49,189 nt of DNA, taken from VRUE01 sp035266685. GTDB taxonomy: Bacteria > Actinomycetota > Thermoleophilia > Solirubrobacterales > 70-9. The stretch covers positions 1 to 49,189 of the forward strand of contig DATFMX010000023.1 in the NCBI GenBank assembly GCA_035266685.1, in the 5' to 3' direction. Position numbers and translations under genes: made by a program. The notes beneath the pieces were generated by a model. The model was not told the DNA's origin, ran no database searches, and saw only the letters and a program-made list of their open reading frames with translations. Below, one piece after another: positions 15,605 through 24,341 of this stretch (its first letter is position 1; every line of letters begins with the position of its first letter).

Positions 15605-16384
15605 CTATACCTCGGCCTCTTGCGGCGAACTGCTGCGCCAGGACCAAGCGTGGGGTCTGGCCCGAGCGAGCAGCCACTGGGCGGTGAGAGCTGCAGTAGC
15701 GGCGACCAGCCAGCCGAGCGCGACGTCGAACCAGTAGTGGTTGGCGGTGACGATCACGACCCAGGCGATCAGCAGCGGCCAGGCGGCCCAGAAGGCTTTC
15801 GGGATCCAGTGGCGGCAGACTTTGAAGCCGGTGCCGCCGATCATCAGCGCGAAGGCGCAGTGCATGCTCGGCACCGCGGCGTAGGGGTTGATGAAGATCT
15901 TCGCCAGGGTCGAGTCGTGGTTGACGTTGGAGAAGTCGACGATCGTGTCGACGTAGCCGTGTTCGGGGAACATCCGCGGCGGCGCGGTCGGGTAGAGCGT
16001 GTAGCCGACCAGGGCGAGGCCCATCGAGACGACGAACATGTTGCGGACGAAGTAGTAGGACTCGTTGCGGAACAGGTAGAGCCAGACGAGGAAGCCGAGG
16101 GCGATCGAGAACTGGGCGTTGAGGTAGACCTGGTTGGCGAGGTCGATCAGCCAGTGGGCGGGCATGAAGAAGGCCTGCAGCGAAGGTTCGAACAGCGTGT
16201 GGGTCGACTGCTGGAGGTCGATGATCGCCTGGCCGTGGGCGATCGCCTCCGAGCGCTGGCCGTCGGCGATCCCGCGCACCAGCTCGTAGGCGACGTCGAC
16301 CCCGACGAGGATCGCAAGCTGCCTTCCCGCGTCGCTCCAGCCCTGGGGCAGACGCGACCCGATCGCACTTAGGGCACGAGACAT
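15605..16384 (-). CDS. PAP2-family membrane phosphatase/transferase (AUR1-like)
   Basis: 259 residues with about six membrane spans. The PAP2 active-site motifs are in order: the YPTAPPRMFP region, VPSMHCAFAL and NHYWFDVALG with the catalytic His. The YPTAPPR form is typical of the PAP2_3 group that includes AUR1 inositol phosphorylceramide synthase. It is the first gene of the minus-strand run with phosphatidyltransferase and ino1. It could dephosphorylate PI-phosphate or transfer an inositol-phosphate head group; both are inference. It is divergent from nth across 49 bases. Confidence 0.82.
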   Translation of the reverse strand: MSRALSAIGSRLPQGWSDAGRQLAILVGVDVAYELVRGIADGQRSEAIAHGQAIIDLQQSTHTLFEPSLQAFFMPAHWLIDLANQVYLNAQFSIALGFLVWLYLFRNESYYFVRNMFVVSMGLALVGYTLYPTAPPRMFPEHGYVDTIVDFSNVNHDSTLAKIFINPYAAVPSMHCAFALMIGGTGFKVCRHWIPKAFWAAWPLLIAWVVIVTANHYWFDVALGWLVAATAALTAQWLLARARPHAWSWRSSSPQEAEV

Positions 16385-16433
16385 CTTGCAATTGTAATCG
16401 GGCAGTTAACGGTGGCGAATAGGGTCTCCGGCC

Positions 16434-17105
16434 TTGAGCTGGAAGCGGCCGGACAAGCGGCGGGTGCGGGCGATCAGAGACCGCCTGCGGGAGATCTACG
16501 GGGAGCCGGTCAACGAGCCCCACGGGCAGCCGATCGCCGAGCTTGTGAAGACGGTCTTGTCGCAGCACACGAACGACCGCAACAGGGACCGCTCGTTCGC
16601 GCGGCTGCGCGAGCGCTATCCGACCTGGGAGGAGGTGCGGGACGCGCCGGTCGACGAGCTCGAGGAGGCGATCCGGCCGGGCGGCCTGGCGCGGCAGAAG
16701 GCGCCGCGGATCCAGGCGATCCTCGAACGGCTGGGCGAGCGCCCCGACCTCGGCTGGACGCGCGACGCGCCGCGCGAGGAGTCGCTGGAGTTCCTGCTCT
16801 CGCTGCCCGGCGTCGGGCGCAAAACGGCGGCCTGCGTGCTGATCTTCACCTGGGGCATCCCCGAGATCCCGGTCGACGTCCACATCCACCGGGTCGGCGG
16901 CCGGCTCGGGCTGTTCCCCGAAAAGGCCTCGTTCGAGCGCGCCCACGACGAGATGCTGGCGATCACGCCGCCCGAGGACGCCTATGAGCTGCACATGAAC
17001 CTGATCCGCCACGGCCGCGAGGTCTGCCGCCCGAAGCCGCGCTGCGGCGAGTGCGCGCTGCGGCGCATGTGTCCCTGGGCTCGCGCCCACCGCGAGCGCG
17101 GTTAA
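16434..17105 (+). CDS. nth: Endonuclease III (DNA glycosylase/AP lyase)
   Basis: 223 residues, TTG start. The helix-hairpin-helix LPGVGRKTAACVL carries the catalytic Lys, and PVDVHIHRVGGRLGL the catalytic Asp. The C-terminal iron-sulfur loop is CRPKPRCGECALRRMC, spaced C-x5-C-x2-C-x5-C, one residue shorter in the first gap than in E. coli Nth. It removes oxidised pyrimidines from DNA in base-excision repair. Followed 15 bases later by a cytochrome gene. Confidence 0.93.
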   Translation: MSWKRPDKRRVRAIRDRLREIYGEPVNEPHGQPIAELVKTVLSQHTNDRNRDRSFARLRERYPTWEEVRDAPVDELEEAIRPGGLARQKAPRIQAILERLGERPDLGWTRDAPREESLEFLLSLPGVGRKTAACVLIFTWGIPEIPVDVHIHRVGGRLGLFPEKASFERAHDEMLAITPPEDAYELHMNLIRHGREVCRPKPRCGECALRRMCPWARAHRERG

Positions 17106-17120
17106 TATGCCCGGCTGCTG

Positions 17121-17537
17121 ATGAGCAAGAAGGTCTTCATCTCCTTCGCCGCGCTGGTCGTCGTCCTGGCGGCGCTGATCCCCTGGCTGGTCTTCCGCGC
17201 CGACGGCGATGAAGTCGCCGAAGCCTCGGTCCCGGCGAGCCTGCAGGAAGGCAAGCACCTCTTCGACATCGACTGCGGCACCTGCCACACGCTCTACGCG
17301 GCGGGCGCCAACGGCAACTTCGGGCCGAACCTCGACGAACTGCTGGCGCCCGCCGGGCCGCCCGAAGGCCCCAACGCGGAAGCGACGATCGAAGCGACCG
17401 AAGGCCGCGTGCTCAACGCGGTCGAAAACGGCGTCGACAGCAGCACCACGCCGGGCCGCATGCCGGCCGGCATCGTCAACGAGGCGCAGGCGAAGGAAAT
17501 CGCCGCCTTCGTCGCCCACGTAGCCGGCCAGGGCTAA
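17121..17537 (+). CDS. Membrane-anchored class I cytochrome c
   Basis: 138 residues. An N-terminal hydrophobic helix (VFISFAALVVVLAALIPWLV) anchors it to the membrane without an obvious cleavage site. The single haem motif is CGTCH near residue 55, and PGRMPAG near residue 115 supplies the likely Met axial ligand. It is probably a small extracytoplasmic electron carrier of the respiratory chain. The partner complexes are not in the window. A family A palindrome begins 8 bases after its stop. Confidence 0.88.
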   Translation: MSKKVFISFAALVVVLAALIPWLVFRADGDEVAEASVPASLQEGKHLFDIDCGTCHTLYAAGANGNFGPNLDELLAPAGPPEGPNAEATIEATEGRVLNAVENGVDSSTTPGRMPAGIVNEAQAKEIAAFVAHVAGQG

Positions 17538-17545
17538 AACAGCCG

Positions 17546-17594
17546 GCCGACGGGCCGAAAACCCACCCTATAGGTGGGAAATCGGCCCATCGGC
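17546..17594. repeat. 49-bp palindromic repeat, copy 2 (family A)
   Basis: Lies between the convergent cytochrome c and secreted EEP genes. Outer arms GCCGACGGGCCGA and TCGGCCCATCGGC flank the core CCCACC-CTATA-GGTGGG, with AAA either side. It aligns base for base with copies 1 (reverse complement) and 3. As with copy 1, it can form a hairpin in transcripts from both sides. Confidence 0.87.
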
Positions 17595-17602
17595 CGGGTT
17601 GG

Positions 17603-18841
17603 TTAGTGGCCTACTAGGTGCAGGACGCTTACTACGCCTGCGTGGTCGGAGGGCCAGAACGGGGGTTCTGCCTGGAACGGGGCGTCGCCGATCAGTTCGG
17701 CTTCGTGCCCGTTCGAGCGGGCGGTGCCGCGGCTGAGGATCAGGTCGATCCGCGTCCGCAGCGTCGAGCTCGGGTTGTTCAGCGCCCCCGGCGCGAGCGG
17801 CGGGGTATTCGACTCCTGACAGCAGGAGTCGCCGGGGCCGAGCTGGGCCTCGTCCCAGGCGTCACGGAACTGCCCGGGCGCGGTGAGCTGCGCGTAGGAG
17901 GTCGTCGTCGAGCCGTCCGAGGCGGAGTTGAAGTCGCCGGTGGCGACGATCGTCCCGCCGTTGCCCGGGCCGGCGAGGAACTCGGCTGCCTGTTCCTGCT
18001 GCACGAGCGGCGATTCCTCGGTTTCGAGGTGCGTGTCGACGAAGCGGAACGGCAGGTGCTTCAGCGTCGCGTCGATGCTGGCCCAGCCGCGGTCGAACGA
18101 GAGCGGGCCGACCGGCGAGGCGATCGTCTGCTGGGCGGTGTACTGGCCGCTCTGGGGGTTGCTCCAGGTCAGTCCCGGCGTGTCGTCGTTGACGAGGATC
18201 ACGTCGCGATCTTGCAGCTGCACCGAGCAGGTGATTTCCGGCCCCGGCTGGACGCAGCCCTGTTCGGCCAGGGCGAGCGGCGCCGGCCCGATGCTGGCGT
18301 TGTCCGAGATCGAGCCAACCGAGTAGTGCAGCCCGCGGGCTGCGAGGTCGCTCTGCAGGATCGCGAGGAAGTCGTAGCCGGCGGGCGGGCTGGCGCCGCC
18401 GGTGGTCCACTTCGTCACCTCCTGCAGGCCGATCAGGTCGGGCTGCTTTTCCTCGATCTCGCCGGCGACAGCTTCGGCGCGCGCCGGGAAGTTCGTGTAC
18501 TGCACCGTCGCGTAGATCCGCGCGACGGCTTCGACGAATTCTTCCGGGGTTTGCGCCGCGAGCGCCGGCCCGAGGCTGGAGCCCAGATAGAGGTTCTGCG
18601 TCATCACGGTCAGATGGCGCTTGCCGTGGTGGCCGTGGCCGTGGTGGCGATCCCGGCCGTGGCCGTGGTGGTCGCCTCGGCCGTGGTCGTGGCCGTGGTG
18701 GTTGCCGTTGTGGCCGCGGCCGTGATCGTCTCCGTGTCCGTGCCCGTGCGCGGCCGCCGTGGCCGGCAGGAGGGCGAGAGCGAAGGCTGCCGCGAGCGCC
18801 GCCAGCCAGAGGCGACGAGCCGGTGCGTGAGCGTGACTCAA
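17603..18841 (-). CDS. Secreted endonuclease/exonuclease/phosphatase with His-rich N-terminus
   Basis: 412 residues. TTG 18841 is chosen because GAGGAG lies 6 bases upstream; a longer frame to 18883 lacks such a site. A signal peptide (LWLAALAAAFALALLPATAAA) is followed by about 45 residues of alternating His, Gly, Asp and Arg (HGHGHGDDHGRGHNGNHHGH). The EEP domain then starts at LTVMTQNLYLG, with IGLQEVTKW, VDTHLETEES, ATGDFNSASDG and WPSDHAGVVSVLHLVGH giving the metal and catalytic residues. It is an exported nuclease or phosphatase; the His-rich head probably binds metal. Confidence 0.83.
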   Translation of the reverse strand: MSHAHAPARRLWLAALAAAFALALLPATAAAHGHGHGDDHGRGHNGNHHGHDHGRGDHHGHGRDRHHGHGHHGKRHLTVMTQNLYLGSSLGPALAAQTPEEFVEAVARIYATVQYTNFPARAEAVAGEIEEKQPDLIGLQEVTKWTTGGASPPAGYDFLAILQSDLAARGLHYSVGSISDNASIGPAPLALAEQGCVQPGPEITCSVQLQDRDVILVNDDTPGLTWSNPQSGQYTAQQTIASPVGPLSFDRGWASIDATLKHLPFRFVDTHLETEESPLVQQEQAAEFLAGPGNGGTIVATGDFNSASDGSTTTSYAQLTAPGQFRDAWDEAQLGPGDSCCQESNTPPLAPGALNNPSSTLRTRIDLILSRGTARSNGHEAELIGDAPFQAEPPFWPSDHAGVVSVLHLVGH

Positions 18842-18923
18842 GATTTTCTCCTCATTCCGTGATTGGTCGAGGCGCCTCCCCAAGTGCCCGCCACACGGTG
18901 CGCAAAACCAATATACGCAGATC

Positions 18924-18945
18924 GATTTGACATCGAGTTCAAATC
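18924..18945. promoter_or_regulatory. Candidate operator/promoter upstream of dnaK
   Basis: The AT-richer 18884-19031 gap contains an inverted repeat, GATTTGA and TCAAATC, separated by 8 bases, overlapping a TTGACA that could be a -35 box. A good -10 hexamer at the right spacing is not evident. HspR normally binds a CTTGAGT-N7-ACTCAAG element; the spacing here differs, so HspR binding is only a possibility. Confidence 0.35.
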
Positions 18946-19031
18946 TGCCACACTGCGACTTAGATTTTTAGAGTCCGCACGGCGGCTCTCAAACCAGTCA
19001 AGACGAAAACCCTGGACTTCGGAGGTAATTG

Positions 19032-20929
<1,898 letters not shown>

Positions 20930-20933
<4 letters not shown>

Positions 20934-21457
20934 TCGAGGAAAGGGACGAGGAGGAGCAGGCGGTCCCCCCTCCCCCGCCACCCGCGGGAGATGAGGTGGA
21001 GCACGATCTCGATGCGCTACTCGAAGAGCGGGATCAGTACCTGGATCTCGCCAAGCGGACTAAGGCTGACTTCGAGAACTTTCGCAAGCGGATGAGCGCC
21101 GAGGTTCTGGCCGCCTCGGGACGTGGGAAAGCTGAAGTGCTGCGGGATGTACTGCCAGTGCTCGATGACCTGGAGAGGGCTATTCAGGCTGCGGGGCTCG
21201 ATCCGGAGGGGGACTCGCCGGACGGGTTGGCGCATGGGGTGCTGCTGGTCTTTCGCAGCCTGCGCGAGTCGCTTACCAAGCATGGGATCGAGGCTGTCGA
21301 TCCGGCCGGGGAGCGGTTCGATCCGCAGTGGCACGAGGCGCTCTCGATGCAGGCGGCCGACGGGGTCGCGTCCGGAACCGTGGTCGAGACGATGCAGAAG
21401 GGCTACCGGCTCGGCGAGCAGCTGCTGCGGCCGGCGCGCGTCGTGGTGGCGGAGTAG
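20930..21457 (+). CDS. grpE: Nucleotide exchange factor GrpE
   Basis: 175 residues. An acidic, Pro-rich start is followed by a long coiled coil (LLEERDQYLDLAKRTKADF, then ENFRKRM) and the beta domain ending GYRLGEQLLRPARVVV, the family signature. GrpE drives ADP release from DnaK. GTG start overlaps the dnaK stop (GTGA). The dnaJ gene follows 9 bases later. Confidence 0.96.
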
Positions 21458-21466
21458 GAGGAGCGC

Positions 21467-22378
21467 TTGGCGGATGACCTCTACAAGGTGCTGGGCGTCT
21501 CGAAGGGGGCGAGCGACGAGGAACTCAAGAAGGCGCACCGCAAGCTGGTGCGCAAGTACCACCCCGATCGCAACCCCGACGACGCCGCGGCCGAGGAGAA
21601 GTTCAAGCAGGTCCAGGGCGCCTACGACACGCTCTCCGATCCCGAGAAGCGCAAGGAGTACGACTCGGGCGGCATGTTCGCCGGCGCGGGGGCCGGCGGC
21701 GCCGGGTACGGGCCGTTCACGGCCGGGCCGGCCGGCGGCGGCAACTTCGTCGACCTCGGCGACCTGGGCGAGATCTTCTCGATGTTCACTGGCGGCGGCG
21801 GCCGGCGGCAGCCGCGCCAGCAGCGCGGCGCCGACCTCGAAACGGAAGCGCCGCTGAGCTTCAAGCAGTCGATCGAGGGAACCGAGGTGCGCGTTCCCGG
21901 GGCCGCCGGGAAGACGCTCAGGGCGAAGATCCCCGCCGGGGTCAAGAACGGATCGCGGATCAAGATCGCCGGCAAGGGCGAACCGAGCCCGACCGGTGGC
22001 CCGCCCGGCGACCTCTACGTCGTCGCCCGGGTCCTGCCCTCCCCCGTCTTCAAGCGGCTCGACGGCGGCAACCTCGAGGTGACGGTGCCGATCACGGTCG
22101 CCGAGGCGCTGCGCGGCGGCACGATCGAGGTGCCGGCGCTACAGGGGACGAAGAAGATCAAGGTCGCGGCCGGGACCAGGCACGGCTCGATCCAGCGCCT
22201 GCGCGGCGAGGGCGCGCCGAAGCCGGGCGGCAAGGGCCGCGGCGACATCCGCTACCGGCTCGAGATCGAGCTGCCGAAGGAGCTGACCGAGGAGCAGCGG
22301 GAGGCCGCCGACCGGCTGGCCGAGTCGTTCAACGGCGCCGACCCGCGCGCCGAGCTGCTGCGCAAGGCCGAACGATGA
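21467..22378 (+). CDS. dnaJ: J-domain co-chaperone without zinc finger (DnaJ/CbpA type)
   Basis: 303 residues, TTG start. The J domain (DDLYKVLGVSKGASDEELKK, then HPDRNP) carries HPD, which stimulates DnaK ATPase. A Gly/Phe-rich linker follows (about 70-115), then the two beta C-terminal substrate domains (GKTLRAKIPAGVKNGSRIKI). The four CxxCxGxG zinc-finger repeats of class A DnaJ are entirely absent and the protein has no cysteines. It is therefore a class B J protein, although it occupies the dnaJ place in the operon. Confidence 0.93.
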   Translation: MADDLYKVLGVSKGASDEELKKAHRKLVRKYHPDRNPDDAAAEEKFKQVQGAYDTLSDPEKRKEYDSGGMFAGAGAGGAGYGPFTAGPAGGGNFVDLGDLGEIFSMFTGGGGRRQPRQQRGADLETEAPLSFKQSIEGTEVRVPGAAGKTLRAKIPAGVKNGSRIKIAGKGEPSPTGGPPGDLYVVARVLPSPVFKRLDGGNLEVTVPITVAEALRGGTIEVPALQGTKKIKVAAGTRHGSIQRLRGEGAPKPGGKGRGDIRYRLEIELPKELTEEQREAADRLAESFNGADPRAELLRKAER

Positions 22379-22719
22379 GCCCGGCGCGGCGCGAACGGGT
22401 CGAAATATCGGTCGAGGACAGCCGTGGCGTGTTCATGATCTCGGTCGCCGCCGAGCTCGCCCACATGCACCCGCAGACGCTGCGCATGTACGAGGCGCGC
22501 GGGTTGATCGAGCCGCAGCGCTCGGCCAAGAACACGCGCCTCTACTCGCAGCGCGACGTCGAGCGGCTGCGCCACATCCAGCGGCTCACCGCCGCCGGCC
22601 TCAACCTCAGCGGCGTGGAGATCGTGCTCGAGATGGAAGCCGAGGTCGAGCGGATGAAGGCAAAGCTCGAGCGGATGCGGCGCCACGCCGCCGAGCTCGA
22701 ACGCCGGCTCGGCGCTTAG
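22375..22719 (+). CDS. hspR: Heat-shock repressor HspR (MerR family)
   Basis: 114 residues. A MerR-type winged HTH (FMISVAAELAHMHPQTLRMY, then EARGLIEPQRS) is followed by a coiled coil (EIVLEMEAEVERMKAKLERM). HspR is the autoregulated repressor of the dnaK operon, and often of clpB, in actinobacteria, acting with DnaK as co-repressor. Its place as the last gene, with an ATGA overlap with dnaJ, is the standard arrangement. Its stop overlaps the convergent glycine-rich gene by 3 bases. Confidence 0.93.
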   Translation: MSPARRERVEISVEDSRGVFMISVAAELAHMHPQTLRMYEARGLIEPQRSAKNTRLYSQRDVERLRHIQRLTAAGLNLSGVEIVLEMEAEVERMKAKLERMRRHAAELERRLGA

Positions 22720-24308
22720 CGCGGCACCGCGGTGAACTTCAGCTTCGCGTAGCCGGCCCTTCGACGCACGCAGACCCAGCGCCTCGCACGACCCCTGCGG
22801 CCGACGGCCCTGGCCCGGCAGCGGAAGCCGCGGCCGGCGAAGGCGCGTTTGCCCGGCCGCTTGGCGGCGGCGAGGACAAGGCCGCGCGCGGTCTGGCAGC
22901 GCGCCGCGTAGAGGCTGCCGGAGTGCAGACCGCGATAGTCGATCGACACCCTGGTCGGCCCGCGCAGAAGCTTGACGCCGCCCACAGCGCAGCTACGCGC
23001 TGCGCTGGTGACGCCGTTCCCGCTGAGCCCGTCGACAACTACCACCAGCACCCCGTCCGGGCCCGGCGGATCGACGATCTGGGGAGCATCGCTCGGCGGG
23101 GAATCGCCCTTGTATGCGTAACTGCCGCCACCCGCCCCGCCGCTGCCGCCGTAGTCGTTGATGCCCGAGTGGCCGCCGTCACCGCCGCCTCCGCCTCCGC
23201 CGAAGCCACCGCCACCGCCACCCCCGTGGCCTCCGTTGCCGCTGCCGTCTTCACCGCCGACGCCGTACTTTTCGCCGCCGAAGAAGCCGCTGTTGTTGAT
23301 CCACAACGCGTTGCCGCCGCTGCCGGCGCTGCCGCCCATGCCGCCGATCCAGTCGGCGCCCGGCCGGCCACCGCCGTCAGAGCTCTTGGCGCCGCCGACG
23401 CCGTTGTACCCGGCATGAGCCCTGTGGCTGCCCTGTGCAGCGTTGCCTCGTTCGCCGGCGGCAACCGCCGTCTTGGTGGTGGCGACCGCCTTCCCGCCCG
23501 TGCCGCCGTGCTTGCCGGCCGTGCCGGCCGAGGACTCCTTCCCCCCACCGCCGCCACCGGCGGCAATCAGGACGACGTTCTGCCCTTCCCCTTCGCAGGC
23601 GCCGGGCGGGCCGGCCACCTGCGGGATCGCAATCGCGTTGCCGGCCGCTTCAATCCCCTCTTCGGCGAGAACGCAGGGGCGCGGCCCGGCGCCCGGGGCG
23701 ACGTCGGCGGCCGTCACCAGCGTCGCCGCCCCGCCGGAGCCCGTTCCCTCGTAGCCGTGGGAGCCGAGGTAGTAGTGGAGCGTGGTCGAGCCGAGCGCAG
23801 CCGCGTAGCCGGCGGGGCTCGCGTAGTAGGTCTCCGCGAACCCGCTGTCGCCACCGCCGCCTCCTCCGCCTCCGGCAGCCCCGCCCGCGCCGCCGAAGGC
23901 CTCGATCCAGACCCCGGAGCTGGATGGGTCGCCGCCGAGGCCTTCGACCAGCTTGGCGAGGTCGAGCGAGGATCGCTGGAAGTAGCCGTCGGCGTAGGTG
24001 CAGGTCGCGCGCAGCCCATCGCCGGCCGCTTCCTTGACGCAGTTGGGGCGCGGCGGGGTCGGCCAGATTTCGTTGCCCGGTTCGACTTCGCGGAAGGCGC
24101 CGCCCGGTTCGGAGATCTTGATTTCCCCGTATTGACCTTGGTCGACGCAGCGCATCGCCTTGTCGAAGGCTGGTACTCGTTGCCCTGTCCGAGCCCGCCG
24201 GGGCCTTGCCACGCGGCGCTCTTGAACAGATGGACCCCGCCGCAGGCGCCGCCCCCGGCGCTCACCAGGCTGACCGCCTTGCCTGCGTTCCACTCGCTGC
24301 CGTTCCAA
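22716..24308 (-). CDS. Glycine-rich C-terminal part of a giant exported protein (frameshifted)
   Basis: This frame is real from about base 24178 down to 22716: AFDKAMRCVDQGQYGEIKIS leads into a long Gly-rich region (runs of 5-9 Gly with Asn, Ser, Asp) like PE_PGRS or fibre-type surface proteins. It ends in an Arg-rich globular tail with Cys residues. Upstream of 24178 the sensible protein sequence moves to another frame (FLGLCETGVETSTG, then CGGVHLFKSAAWQGPGG), so the start at 24308 is an artefact. It belongs with the two upstream segments to one gene starting at 27510. Function unknown; probably cell surface. Confidence 0.5.
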   Translation of the reverse strand: MERQRVERRQGGQPGERRGRRLRRGPSVQERRVARPRRARTGQRVPAFDKAMRCVDQGQYGEIKISEPGGAFREVEPGNEIWPTPPRPNCVKEAAGDGLRATCTYADGYFQRSSLDLAKLVEGLGGDPSSSGVWIEAFGGAGGAAGGGGGGGGDSGFAETYYASPAGYAAALGSTTLHYYLGSHGYEGTGSGGAATLVTAADVAPGAGPRPCVLAEEGIEAAGNAIAIPQVAGPPGACEGEGQNVVLIAAGGGGGGKESSAGTAGKHGGTGGKAVATTKTAVAAGERGNAAQGSHRAHAGYNGVGGAKSSDGGGRPGADWIGGMGGSAGSGGNALWINNSGFFGGEKYGVGGEDGSGNGGHGGGGGGGFGGGGGGGDGGHSGINDYGGSGGAGGGSYAYKGDSPPSDAPQIVDPPGPDGVLVVVVDGLSGNGVTSAARSCAVGGVKLLRGPTRVSIDYRGLHSGSLYAARCQTARGLVLAAAKRPGKRAFAGRGFRCRARAVGRRGRARRWVCVRRRAGYAKLKFTAVPR

Positions 24309-24341
24309 CAGGTACTGCCCGTGGAGGTTTCGACCCCGGTC

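Noticed and set aside
18835..18842. HspR box, because ACTCAAG occurs at the start of the secreted EEP gene
   Set aside because: No CTTGAGT partner lies 7 bases away; only a half-site is present.
22716..24178. CRISPR-like or tandem repeat array in the glycine-rich region
   Set aside because: The repetition is of GGC/GGA glycine codons with irregular spacing and remains in a coding frame; no repeat-spacer structure.
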